A stretch of 64,000 nucleotides of DNA from Cognatazoarcus halotolerans (GTDB taxonomy: Bacteria > Pseudomonadota > Gammaproteobacteria > Burkholderiales > Rhodocyclaceae), in contig NZ_WUAF01000006.1 of assembly GCF_009800965.1 (NCBI RefSeq), positions 186,001-250,000 of the forward strand. Direction: 5' to 3'. How positions within the stretch are numbered: position 1 is the stretch's first letter; each line of letters opens with the position of its first letter. A program made the position numbers and the translations under genes. This document shows positions 1 through 8,467 of this stretch, piece after piece. The notes beneath the pieces were generated by a model. The model saw nothing but the letters and a program-made list of their open reading frames with translations. It was not told the origin of the DNA and did no database searches.

Positions 1-448
1 CGAGTACATCGTCTGTGGAGATTTCGCCCACAGACTTGTCACCTAGCTTCGGATACACGTATTGCGCGAGCGTGTTCTCCCACTGCTGGCCGTGCTTGGC
101 GTTGCGCCAGCTCCCACGGTGCGCTTCGATGTATTCGAGCGCAGCATCCTTGAACGTCGTCGCCGCGGCCTTCTCTGCAACCTCCGCCGCCTTGCGAACC
201 TCCAGTGGATCTTTGCCTTGCTTCGCCAGCTTGCGCGCCTCTGCAGCCTTTTCTCGGGCCTCTGCGAGCGTCAGCACGGAACACGCCCCCAAGCCCATCA
301 TCCGACGCTTCCCGTCGATCTGGAAACGGAACTGCCAGGACGTCGCGCCCGTCGGCCCAACTTTGAGGTACAGCCCGTCGCCATCTGCTGTCGCCCCTGG
401 TCGAGCATCCCGGATCAGTTTGTCGACCTGCTTCGTTGTCAGTGCCAT
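1..448 (-). CDS. Tyrosine-family integrase, P4 type (3' end beyond window)
   Basis: Translating the minus strand from the ATG at 448 gives an uninterrupted frame to base 1. It starts MALTTKQVDKLIRDARPG and continues with DGLYLKV, WQFRFQIDGKRR and MGLGACSVLTLAEAR, the typical DUF4102 N-terminal arm-binding domain of P4-like integrases. An alpha-helical core-binding region follows (FKDAALEYIEAHRGSWRNAK, then LGDKSVGEISTDDVL). The catalytic domain with its R..HxxR..Y residues lies outside the window, so activity cannot be judged. The enzyme would catalyse site-specific recombination of a genomic island or prophage into a tRNA gene. It is transcribed away from a tRNA-Ser-like 3' end at 624-636, which fits an island boundary here. 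Confidence 0.9.
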   Translation of the reverse strand, partial: MALTTKQVDKLIRDARPGATADGDGLYLKVGPTGATSWQFRFQIDGKRRMMGLGACSVLTLAEAREKAAEARKLAKQGKDPLEVRKAAEVAEKAAATTFKDAALEYIEAHRGSWRNAKHGQQWENTLAQYVYPKLGDKSVGEISTDDVL

Positions 449-623
449 ATTGCCTCCGAGTCACCACTGCGTCACCATCCGAGTTACCACTCGATTATGG
501 ATTAGGAAGATACAGCGTGAGACAATGCGAAACAAGTTAGATGGCTATTTGTCTGTAATTTCAGCGTGTTAAATGAGTGTTGGGGTGTCTCATCTTGAGT
601 TTCGTTATATCATGATGGCGGAC

Positions 624-636
624 GCCCTCTCCGCCA
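624..636 (+). other. Candidate attachment-site core: 3' end of a tRNA-Ser
   Basis: The bases gccctctccgcca match the usual acceptor-stem 3' end plus CCA of bacterial tRNA-Ser. No T-loop, anticodon arm or 5' half lies upstream, so this is only a fragment. P4-type integrases commonly recombine into tRNA 3' ends and leave such a fragment at one island boundary. It sits about 175 bases from the integrase start and just before a terminator, as a displaced tRNA tail would. The match is short, and the same bases also form part of a small GGCGGA/TCCGCC inverted repeat (617-635), so chance is possible. Confidence 0.45.
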
Positions 637-651
637 GAATGTCCAGCAAAC

Positions 652-675
652 AAGCGCCTTTCCGGGCGCTTTTTT
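652..675 (+). terminator. Rho-independent terminator after the tRNA-Ser-like fragment
   Basis: AAGCGCC (652-658) pairs with GGCGCTT (665-671) around a short TTTCCG loop and is followed by a run of T to 675. This is a classic intrinsic terminator. It lies 15 bases after the tRNA-like CCA end, as expected for the native terminator of the tRNA whose 3' end was used as an integration target. Confidence 0.8.
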
Positions 676-1117
676 GTTTCCCGAATCCGCGATGCGCTGT
701 GGCATGACGAGCGTGCGTTCCTGCCCGTCGGTAAGCGCATCGGGTGTCGAGTCGGAATGACAGACCTTCAGGATTCCTGTCAGGTCCGCGGGCCTCACGG
801 GAATTCCGGCTGAGCCTGGGAGCTTGATGGTTCGAGCCGGTTGGGCTTGGTACGTCAATCCGATACTGCGGTGTCGCGTGCGCCATGAGGGCGCGAGTGC
901 ATGTGTCCGCCGGGGGAGTGATAACCGCCGCTGCCGGAATGTGGTGACCGGATCTGCGCCTGCCCAGGGCAGGACGTTCCCCCTGCATGGTCCGCAGAGC
1001 GGCCCTGCGGCGCATGAACCGTGGCGCAATCCGCAGGGTCTGGCGTTTTTGGCACCCAAGTGAGCGGCATCCTAGTATTCTTCTACGCGAGATTAACAAA
1101 TAGACACTCTTTTTCTG
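676..1117. other. Intergenic region with no supported gene
   Basis: About 440 bases between the tRNA-type terminator and the FecR-like gene. Several open frames exist on both strands, but none has a signal peptide, recognisable domain, good ribosome-binding site or coherent composition, and they overlap one another. The last 50 bases are AT-richer and probably hold the promoter of the next gene; I could not fix a -35/-10 pair. Confidence 0.5.
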
Positions 1118-1984
1118 ATGGCTCTGCGCCTTCCTTCCATGCTCCGTTTCAGTTTGTTGCTGCTTGCGTTGGTGGTTTTTTCGTCAGCCCAGGCGCAAAC
1201 GACGGGCAAGCTGACCTATGTCGAAGGGCAGGTTCAGGTAATCAGGGGTGCGCAGGCGCTTGCCGCAGTTGCGGGATTGCCGCTCGAGAGTTCGGATATC
1301 GTTGAAACCGGGTCGAACGCCTATGTGCTGCTGGAATTCGGGAACGGGATGAGGCTGGCTTTGGGAGGCGATACCCGCCTGATGCTGCGTTCGCTTGGCA
1401 GCTCTAAGGATGGCACTGTTGAGTTCGCGACACTGGGTGGGTGGCTCAAGGCCCAGTCAGGAACTGCGGAGAAGGACCCAGGGTACCGGATCGATACGCC
1501 GACACTTTCGGTTCGGTCGAGCGATGCAAGCCTCGTTCTTCGGGTGGGGGCCGAGACGAACGCCCTGTTCGTCGAGAGCGGGGCGGCGACCGCAGCAGTC
1601 CTTGATCGCCGGGGGCGTGCCGGCACGTCGAAGGCACTGCGTCGCGGCAATTTTCTGACTCAGCCTGCCGATCATTCTCTTGTGGTACGCGAGCGTCCGG
1701 GTCAGGAGTTTGTTGCGGCCTTGCCGAGACCCTTCCGGGATCCATTGCCTGATCTGCTGGACCATTTCAGGAACCGTCCGGTGAACGTCCGCATTCTCGG
1801 CGATGCGGACTACGCGTCGGCGGGACCGTGGCTGCAGGGCCCGAGGACCTGGCGCGCCGGGCTTGTGCCGCGCTTCAGCTCACGTGCCCGCGACCCGGAG
1901 TTCCGTCGCGGCCTTGTCGAAAATCTAAAACTCCATTCCGAATGGTCGCGGATACTGTATCCGGAGCGCTACCGCAAGCATTGA
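1118..1984 (+). CDS. Secreted FecR-domain protein
   Basis: 288 residues. The N-terminus is a clear Sec signal peptide ending near SSAQAQ (about residue 27), so the mature protein is periplasmic. Residues about 30-150 form a FecR-type beta domain (GKLTYVEGQVQVIRG, LESSDIVETGSNAYVLLEF, LMLRSLG). The remainder is poorly conserved. Stand-alone FecR-domain proteins with signal peptides are usually of unknown role, unlike the inner-membrane anti-sigma FecR, because no transmembrane segment and no sigma factor gene are seen here. The gene lies 81 bases ahead of a heme-type sensor gene on the same strand. An internal ATG (MLRFSLLLL) would also leave a complete signal peptide. Confidence 0.8.
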   Translation: MALRLPSMLRFSLLLLALVVFSSAQAQTTGKLTYVEGQVQVIRGAQALAAVAGLPLESSDIVETGSNAYVLLEFGNGMRLALGGDTRLMLRSLGSSKDGTVEFATLGGWLKAQSGTAEKDPGYRIDTPTLSVRSSDASLVLRVGAETNALFVESGAATAAVLDRRGRAGTSKALRRGNFLTQPADHSLVVRERPGQEFVAALPRPFRDPLPDLLDHFRNRPVNVRILGDADYASAGPWLQGPRTWRAGLVPRFSSRARDPEFRRGLVENLKLHSEWSRILYPERYRKH

Positions 1985-2065
1985 GGCGATCTCGTGCCGC
2001 CCGTGGGCGAGCCGGATGCAAGCACCTTTCGTGATCTTTGACCATGCTTCATACAGGGCATTTCC

Positions 2066-2938
2066 ATGAAACTGATCGTCAAATTCAACCTTGCACTGAG
2101 CGTCGTCTTCCTGCTTGGGCTGGCCGGTGCGGGTTATGTTTCGCACAACGTCCTGCAGGACAATGCGCGGGACGAGATCCTGCAGAACGCCCGGATCATG
2201 ATGCAGGGGTCGCTGGCCGCGCGGGGATATACCCAGAGCCAGATCGCGCCACTGCTGCAGAACCAGCTCAAGTACGAGTTTCTGCCCCAGTCGGTCGCCG
2301 GCTATGCGGCAACAGAGCATTTCAATGAGCTGAGAAAGCAGTATCCGGACTATACGTACAAGGAAGCGACGCTCAACCCGACAAATCCCCGGGACCGGGC
2401 CGCGGACTGGGAAGCGGACATCGTGAACAGTTTCCGCAACACCGCGGGTCAGACCGAAATCGTCGGTGAGCGCGACACCCCTTCCGGGCGCACGCTGTTC
2501 CTGGCGCGCCCGATACAGATCAAGGATCCGGGTTGCCTGCGTTGCCATAGCGTTCCGGACGCGGCACCCGCGTCGATGATCGCGCGATACGGTACCGCCA
2601 ACGGTTTCGGCTGGCAGCACATGGAGATCGTCGGAGCGCAGGTGGTGTCGGTTCCCATGGAGGTGCCGATCCAGCGCGCCGAAAAGACATTCAAGGTGTT
2701 CATGATGCTGTTGGTGGCGCTGGTCGGCTTCATTTTCGTGTTGTTGAATGTCCTGCTGGTCAGTCTGGTCGTGCGGCCGGTCAATCGCCTGGCCGGGATT
2801 GCCGATCGGGTGAGTCTCGGCGAGATGAATGTCGAAGAGTTCGCGGTCAAGGGGCGGGACGAGATCGCGACCCTGTCGGAATCGTTCAGCCGCATGCGCA
2901 AGAGCCTGGTTCACGCGCTGAAGATGCTCGAATCCTGA
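2066..2938 (+). CDS. DUF3365 (Tll0287-like) heme sensor with HAMP domain
   Basis: 290 residues. An N-terminal membrane anchor (about 5-27) is followed by a periplasmic DUF3365/Tll0287-type domain with a canonical c-type heme motif C157-L-R-C160-H161. A second membrane helix spans about 210-236 and a HAMP domain fills the C-terminus (RPVNRLAGIADRVSLGEMN, DEIATLSESFSRM). There is no kinase, cyclase or methyl-accepting domain after HAMP, so the protein must pass its signal to a partner. The next gene, 16 bases downstream on the same strand, is a Ser/Thr kinase, making a redox- or gas-sensing input to that kinase plausible. The partnership is inferred from position only. Confidence 0.85.
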   Translation: MKLIVKFNLALSVVFLLGLAGAGYVSHNVLQDNARDEILQNARIMMQGSLAARGYTQSQIAPLLQNQLKYEFLPQSVAGYAATEHFNELRKQYPDYTYKEATLNPTNPRDRAADWEADIVNSFRNTAGQTEIVGERDTPSGRTLFLARPIQIKDPGCLRCHSVPDAAPASMIARYGTANGFGWQHMEIVGAQVVSVPMEVPIQRAEKTFKVFMMLLVALVGFIFVLLNVLLVSLVVRPVNRLAGIADRVSLGEMNVEEFAVKGRDEIATLSESFSRMRKSLVHALKMLES

Positions 2939-2954
2939 GCCTGCGACACCATTC

Positions 2955-4409
2955 ATGAGCATCCCGAATCATCTCGGCAAGTACGAGATCGTCGACATTC
3001 TTGGCAAGGGGGGAATGGGCACGGTATATCGTGCCCACGATCCTTCGATCGACCGGATTGTCGCGCTGAAGACCATTCGGCGCGAATTGCTGGACGGTGG
3101 CAATGGCGAAAGCATGGTCGACCGCTTCCGCAACGAAGCTCGTGCAGCCGGTCGGCTGAATCATCCCGGGATCGTGGCGATCTACGACTTCGGCGAGGAT
3201 CAGGATGTCGCGTACATCGCGATGGAGTATGTCGACGGATGCGGACTGGGCCAGTTCATCAAGCATCATGACGCGCGGTTTCCCATCGCCGACGTCGTGA
3301 GCATCATGATCCAGCTTCTCGAGGCGCTCGAATACGTTCACCAGCGGGGGGTGATCCATCGTGACATCAAGGCTGCCAACCTGCTGATCACCGCAAGTGG
3401 TCGGCTGAAGATCACCGATTTCGGCATTGCCCGCATCGATGCGGCCAACCTGACCCTGGTCGGTTCCATCATCGGCACGCCGAATGCGATGGCACCCGAG
3501 CAGTTTCTCGGGCGAGAGGTTGACCACCGCGCCGACCTGTTCTCGGCCGGGGTGGTCTTCTACGAATTGCTGACCGGTGCGCGCCCGTTCACAGGGCCCG
3601 CCGAGGCCATGGCCTACCAGGTCTGCAATACCGAGCCGCCGGCACCGTCCTCGCTCAAGGCCGATGTTTCGGTGGAGTTCGACGAGATCTGTGCCCGGGC
3701 CCTCGCCAAGCGCCCGGAGGATCGTTACGCCGACGCCGAAGCCTTTTGTGCAGCCTTGCGGCTTGCATACGAACGTGCTTTTCTTTCGCCCGCCAGCCCA
3801 TTGCTGTCGGAGGAAACCGTCGTGATGACGGCCCAGGCGGTACGCGAGCGCCTGGCTGCGCTGAAGGCTGGTGCGCCTGCGGCAGCGGCCCAATCGACCA
3901 GTGCGCCTTCCATGTCGGTGACGCCGACCCAGTGGCAGGAGGACACGCTGAGGACCGTGGAGCGCCAGCTTGCGGCGTATATCGGTCCGCTCGCACGCGT
4001 CATCGTGCGTCGTGCGGCGGCCAGTTCCGCCGACCTCGGCGAGCTTTACGGGAATATCCAGGACAAGCTGGACAGTGACGAGGCGCGCAAGGGTTTCCGC
4101 GACGGTCTGACCAGGGTCGGCCTGAAGCCGCCGGCGATGGAGACTGCTGCAAGCCCTGGTGGGACGAGCGGTGTGGCCGCTTCGCGGACCGGGGCTTCAG
4201 GCACAACCGGAGCGGGAATCACGCCGGCGGATCTGGAGCGTGCCACGAAGGCTCTCGCTCGTCATATCGGGCCGATCGCCGGTGTGCTGGTCAAGAAGGC
4301 CGCACGGGACGTCGGGGATCTTGCATCCTTGCATGCGGTGCTTGCGGCGAAGATCGATGGTGCAGCGGCGCAGGCCCGGTTCTTCGAGGATGTGGGCAGA
4401 CAGGCCTGA
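2955..4409 (+). CDS. Cytosolic Hanks-type Ser/Thr protein kinase with duplicated C-terminal domain
   Basis: 484 residues. The kinase domain (about 9-270) has all core motifs: glycine loop GKGGMGTVYRAHD, lysine in VALKTI, catalytic HRDIKAANLL, DFGIAR and the APE loop MAPEQF. No transmembrane segment is visible, unlike typical membrane PpkA. After a linker, two related segments of about 50 residues occur near 332-385 and 426-480; both contain the core (Y/H)IGP(L/I)A and a basic V(R/K)(R/K)AA patch. These may bind a partner. The gene follows the DUF3365/HAMP sensor and faces the leftward T6SS operon. It could feed the T6SS phosphorylation circuit or be independent of it. Confidence 0.88.
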   Translation: MSIPNHLGKYEIVDILGKGGMGTVYRAHDPSIDRIVALKTIRRELLDGGNGESMVDRFRNEARAAGRLNHPGIVAIYDFGEDQDVAYIAMEYVDGCGLGQFIKHHDARFPIADVVSIMIQLLEALEYVHQRGVIHRDIKAANLLITASGRLKITDFGIARIDAANLTLVGSIIGTPNAMAPEQFLGREVDHRADLFSAGVVFYELLTGARPFTGPAEAMAYQVCNTEPPAPSSLKADVSVEFDEICARALAKRPEDRYADAEAFCAALRLAYERAFLSPASPLLSEETVVMTAQAVRERLAALKAGAPAAAAQSTSAPSMSVTPTQWQEDTLRTVERQLAAYIGPLARVIVRRAAASSADLGELYGNIQDKLDSDEARKGFRDGLTRVGLKPPAMETAASPGGTSGVAASRTGASGTTGAGITPADLERATKALARHIGPIAGVLVKKAARDVGDLASLHAVLAAKIDGAAAQARFFEDVGRQA

Positions 4410-4524
4410 GGGGCTGTCGGCAGGATACGTCCGATACGGCCTGTAGACGACTCCGGTCATCGCGGGCGGGGCGCGGCGGCCTATTGCTCACGGGGTGAGG
4501 TGGAAACCCTTCCTGGCAACCTCT

Positions 4525-5880
4525 TCAATGCCCGGGAGGCGGATCCGTGTCGGCACTGACCAGCAGCCCGGCGACCGGCTTGCCACCCTCGGTGCGCAGC
4601 ACCACTTCCTCGGTTGTCGTCGTCGCAAAGCCCGCGGCCTGCAACATGGCGCAGACGTACTGCCTGGAATGCTGGTAGCGGCCGTTGGTGGCGAGTCGAT
4701 AGCCGGTTTCGGGGGCCGCATCCTCGCTTGTCATCTCGACGGTGAAGATCAGGCTGCCGGGGCTTCGGAGCGAATGCCGCGCCGCTGCGAGAACGGCCTT
4801 GAGCGCACCGAAATAGCACAGCGTGTCGGCCGAGACGATCAGGTCGTAGCTTGCTTGCACGCTTGTTTCGAGGAAGCTCGTGATCTCGGCCTTGATCAAT
4901 CGGTCATAGGACCTGCGACCCTGTGCCTTGGCGAGCATCGGCTGCGACAAGTCGATGCCGGTCAGGGTGCGGGCGTGGGGTGACAGCAGCGGTCCGCACA
5001 AGCCGGTTCCGCAGCCTGCGTCGAGGATGTCGAGCTCGTGCGCCGCGTCGCCGAAACGCCGTGCCACCGCTTCCGCGATGAGTTCGGGAGCACGGTAGGT
5101 CAGCGCGCTCAGCTTGGCATCGAAACTTTCGGCAAAGCTGTCGAACACGCTTTCCACGTAACCGTCGGTCGCGCGCTCCGGTACGTCTTCGCCACTGCAG
5201 GCGGCAAGATGGTGGCGTGCCGTGGCGTTGTCCGGCTCTTCGCGCAGCCAGGCGCGGTAGTACTGCACAGCCTCATCGATGCGACCGAGCATGCAGTACG
5301 CGTAGCCGAGCATCTTTCGCGCGGCAGGATTGGTGGGCATCAGGGCGATGCTCTCGCAATAATGCTTCACTGCCTCCTCGATGCGCCCGGTGCCGGCGAG
5401 GAGGTTGCCGAGGTTGTTGTGCGCATCGATATCTTTCCGGTCGAGTTCGAGTGCACGCCGGTAGGCGGCTTCGGCTTCGTCGAGCCGTCCCTGGGCCCGC
5501 CGCAGTACGCCGAGGTTGCTGTACAGGCCGGGGTTGCTGTCGTCGAATTGCAGGCTGTGCTCATAAGCCTCGCCGGCGAGTTCGAACCGTCCGAGATCCA
5601 GCAGGATGTTGCCAAGGTTGATCCAGACACCGGGCGCATTCGGGCGAAGTTCGGCACTGCGCCGGAGAAGCTCGATGGCCTCTTCCGAAAAACCGCGCTG
5701 ATGACGCGCAATGGCGAGGAAGCCGAGTGCGTCCGGGTGTTCGGGGACCGCTTCGAGTACCCGCTTGTAGAGCGTCTCCGCCGCGTCGATCTCGCCTATG
5801 CGATGCAGGCGTGTTGCGTAGGCGAGCGCGTCCTCGAGGGTCATCTCGGTCGGCATGTCTGAGTCGGAAGGGCGATTCAT
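4525..5880 (-). CDS. TPR-repeat SAM-dependent methyltransferase
   Basis: 451 residues. The first ~245 residues are tandem tetratricopeptide repeats (for example WINLGNILLDLGRFELAGEA, YSNLGVLRRAQGRLDEAEA and HNNLGNLLAGTGRIEEAV). The C-terminal half is a class I methyltransferase fold with SAM-binding motif LDAGCGTGLCG near residue 285, then LTGIDLSQPML and the acidic post-I region. TPR-methyltransferase fusions of this kind often modify proteins or surface molecules, but the substrate cannot be read from the sequence. It is the last gene of the leftward T6SS strand and lies 249 bases after the preceding gene, so it may be a passenger. No signal peptide is seen, so it is cytosolic. Confidence 0.85.
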   Translation of the reverse strand: MNRPSDSDMPTEMTLEDALAYATRLHRIGEIDAAETLYKRVLEAVPEHPDALGFLAIARHQRGFSEEAIELLRRSAELRPNAPGVWINLGNILLDLGRFELAGEAYEHSLQFDDSNPGLYSNLGVLRRAQGRLDEAEAAYRRALELDRKDIDAHNNLGNLLAGTGRIEEAVKHYCESIALMPTNPAARKMLGYAYCMLGRIDEAVQYYRAWLREEPDNATARHHLAACSGEDVPERATDGYVESVFDSFAESFDAKLSALTYRAPELIAEAVARRFGDAAHELDILDAGCGTGLCGPLLSPHARTLTGIDLSQPMLAKAQGRRSYDRLIKAEITSFLETSVQASYDLIVSADTLCYFGALKAVLAAARHSLRSPGSLIFTVEMTSEDAAPETGYRLATNGRYQHSRQYVCAMLQAAGFATTTTEEVVLRTEGGKPVAGLLVSADTDPPPGH

Positions 5881-6129
5881 GGATGGTGTCTGGCTCTGGA
5901 GGGCGGGAGGCGGTCGTTGCGAAGGATCGAATCCATTTGCACCGCTCGGAGGAAATATCGCGGTTTCAGGCAGGGTTGGGTGATGCGCCGTCCGATCCTA
6001 ACATGGCGATTGCGTCGTTCAGCGATCGCGGCGCCCCGGCCCCCGGGCGTTCCCGGCTCGAATGCGTTTTCTGGTGGATCGTCTTGCGGCGGCCTGTCCG
6101 GTCCTCCGGTTGAAGACCCTGCCGATGCG

Positions 6130-7131
6130 TCATTCGGTGTAGTAGAAGATCATCTGTCCGGCCTTGCCGTGGAATGTGTGCGTGTACTTCTGGGCGCCCA
6201 GGGTCGTTGCATGCTGACCCGGTTTGAAGTCGGCAGCACGCTCCGCGCGAACGCCGCTCTTGTTCTTGTGCCAGCCGAGCTTGTCCTGTTCGTCGCGTCG
6301 GTGCGCCTTGATGTCCTTTTCCTGGATGCTCTGCACAACGCCGTTGTCCTCGGATAACCATTTGCGGTTGTTGTAGCGGTGGTAAAGGTAGTTGGCCACG
6401 AAGTGATCGTTGAGCAGGGCGCGGTTGCCCTTGACCGCCAGAAGATAGTCCATGATCAGCTGTGGCGACCGGTAGGAGTCGGTCTCGAGCGTTTCGCCGG
6501 AGACGAGTTCGGTCGCGAATTTCTTCATGTCCGGGGGAAAGGAGTCGGCGAGCCAGCTCCAGAGCGGTACCACGAGGGCACGCGCACTGTCCGCCGATGG
6601 TGCCCAGTAGTTGACCGAGTTTGCGTAAAGCTCGGGCACGCTCTGGGTCGTCCTGACCCCTTGAGCGATCGCCAGCCACTGAAGGCTGTGGCTGTGCTCC
6701 CCGTGGCGCGAGTCCATGCTGTCCTTCCAGAACAGCCTGGCGCGCACATGCTGGCCGAGCAGGGGGTCGCCGGCGAGCAGTTTCAAGCCGATCGGCGCGG
6801 TGTTGAGCTGGAGCCGGTTCTGGAACTGGAAGCCGTATCCGGTCGCAATCTTGCCCAGCGCGCATGAAAACTTGTTGCGGAATTTCTGCGGATAGTTGCG
6901 GTATTCGTCCCACAGCCTGGCCGAAACCTCCGCCAGCGCGCGTTCGAAGTCCGCCTTGTTGCACAGGAACGCCGCAATGGTGGCGTAATCATTCAGATAT
7001 GCGCCGCTGTCGTGGGGGGCGTTCTCACGCTTGAACTGCTTGTCGCCAACAGCGTAACGAGCGTAGACGAACTTGTTCTTTTCCAGACTGAGCCGCGCCG
7101 CGGCCTGGTTCGCAAAAACGGTTCCGGTCAT
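6130..7131 (-). CDS. Unrecognised protein in the post-clpV effector region
   Basis: 333 residues with no family I can name. The start is well supported by an AGGAG site 6 bases upstream of the ATG. The protein has no signal peptide or membrane segment and is rich in aromatic and charged residues. The most distinctive block is RHGEHSHSLQWLAIAQG around residues 140-157, a His/Glu-rich motif that could be catalytic or metal-binding. A basic stretch near the C-terminus (KDIKAHRRDEQDK) precedes a hydrophobic end (GQMIFYYTE). It follows two predicted proteases downstream of tssH, so a secreted T6SS effector or effector-linked protein is a reasonable guess, not a demonstration. Confidence 0.6.
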   Translation of the reverse strand: MTGTVFANQAAARLSLEKNKFVYARYAVGDKQFKRENAPHDSGAYLNDYATIAAFLCNKADFERALAEVSARLWDEYRNYPQKFRNKFSCALGKIATGYGFQFQNRLQLNTAPIGLKLLAGDPLLGQHVRARLFWKDSMDSRHGEHSHSLQWLAIAQGVRTTQSVPELYANSVNYWAPSADSARALVVPLWSWLADSFPPDMKKFATELVSGETLETDSYRSPQLIMDYLLAVKGNRALLNDHFVANYLYHRYNNRKWLSEDNGVVQSIQEKDIKAHRRDEQDKLGWHKNKSGVRAERAADFKPGQHATTLGAQKYTHTFHGKAGQMIFYYTE

Positions 7132-7309
7132 TTTCTGCTCCTGTGCGCATCAACGATTGGCAAGGCATCAACCGACGCTTCAGCGCGTGTATCGATTCAA
7201 ATCACCGGCCCTCGAACAGTGCATGGAAGCGCGCCGTCGAACCCGCTATCGGAGATTCAGGCGCGGTGCTGTCAGTTTCTTCCGAGGCTCCGCGTGCGGC
7301 ATGTCGGTT

Positions 7310-8389
7310 TCAAGGTGCGACATGGACCCCCGGCCCGAGGATTGCCATGCCAGGCCAACGGTCGAGAATCGCACCGATGGTCGTGGCCTGCCCTTGCGCG
7401 ACGTTGCCCGGCACCTGTCCATGCATCAGCGCGACGACTTCGCCAGCGGCATTGATGACGATCGAACCCGAGTCCCCGGGAACCTGGAATCCGTACGCCG
7501 ATGCGTCGTCATCGGCCTGTTCGATCAGGACCTGATCGGTCATCACGACGGGGGGGCCGAGGTCTCCGCGTGGAATCTGTGCCGGATTTGCGCCGAGGCA
7601 CACTCCGTTACGTGCGCCTGTGGCGACGCCGTGCTTGCGGACGGGATCGTTGGCAACGAGGTTTCGGTTGTGGCCGGAGATGACCGTGCCTGCCGGTGTA
7701 ACGTTCGAACACTGGATCCCGGTCGTTACCCTTGCCAGCGCGGCATCCAGCAGCGGCTCACCCTGATAGTAGGTCGCCACCTCATCGAAATACGTGCCAC
7801 CGAGCAGGTGCGGGGGTTGCAGGATTGCCGCGTCGGTCGTTCCCGTTTTGCGCAAGACGTGCATGTTCGAGAGGATGTAGATCGCGCCGTTCAGCTGAAC
7901 GAAACAGCCCAGGGTCCCCGGGCCGTTGGTTCCGCGCTGGCCGATGGCGCAGCCTGCCAGGAGCGGTCGCTGGTTGGTGCCGTCCCAGCCGCCCCAGGTC
8001 AAATCTACACCAACGCCACGCGACTGAAGCTGCATCACGCTATCGGCCAGATTGCTGAGTTCCGCTCTCAGAAGCGCCTGGCCGGAGGCCGCCGGGTTGG
8101 CGTTGTATGCCGCAATGCCGCGTGCGAGGTCGTTTGCGGGAACGCCGCTGTTGGCGCGCGCGGTGACGACCAGCAGGAGCGCACGGCGGTGGCTTCGCTC
8201 CACCGTCTCCATCGCCTTGCCGAGCGGATTGGCGGCGTAGCCTCCTTGCGCCATCGCCGCGCTGAGCGCCTTTCGCTGAGGCACGGTGAGTGAGTTGATA
8301 TAGGCCTGGACCGCCGGTGCCTTGGTGGCATTGAGGCCGGTGATGACCGTCATGGTGTCGGTCAGCCGGGTTTTCCAGTTCTTGCTCAT
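7310..8389 (-). CDS. Chymotrypsin-fold serine protease, T6SS effector candidate
   Basis: 359 residues from the ATG at 8389, chosen because GGAG lies 7 bases upstream; an in-frame TTG sits two codons earlier. The N-terminal ~140 residues are mainly helical and unassigned. The C-terminal part has the ordered clan PA triad: His177 in ILSNMHVL, Asp215 in LLDAALARV and the nucleophile Ser307 in PGDSGSIV. There is no signal peptide, which is unusual for a trypsin-like protease in a Gram-negative cell because they normally act in the periplasm. Export by the adjacent T6SS would explain this. The gene lies 78 bases after a zinc metalloprotease gene and shares its strand with the tss operon. Confidence 0.8.
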   Translation of the reverse strand: MSKNWKTRLTDTMTVITGLNATKAPAVQAYINSLTVPQRKALSAAMAQGGYAANPLGKAMETVERSHRRALLLVVTARANSGVPANDLARGIAAYNANPAASGQALLRAELSNLADSVMQLQSRGVGVDLTWGGWDGTNQRPLLAGCAIGQRGTNGPGTLGCFVQLNGAIYILSNMHVLRKTGTTDAAILQPPHLLGGTYFDEVATYYQGEPLLDAALARVTTGIQCSNVTPAGTVISGHNRNLVANDPVRKHGVATGARNGVCLGANPAQIPRGDLGPPVVMTDQVLIEQADDDASAYGFQVPGDSGSIVINAAGEVVALMHGQVPGNVAQGQATTIGAILDRWPGMAILGPGVHVAP

Positions 8390-8467
8390 GGTCAATCTCC
8401 TGGGGTTGGTGTCGACCGGCCGGCGCAGTGTCGCTGCGGCACGAATCGATTGGCCGCGCCGCGCGGA

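Noticed and set aside
605-1099. Possible small genes between the terminator and the FecR-like gene
   Set aside because: Frames overlap on both strands, lack ribosome-binding sites and show Arg/Pro-rich composition typical of non-coding GC-rich DNA.
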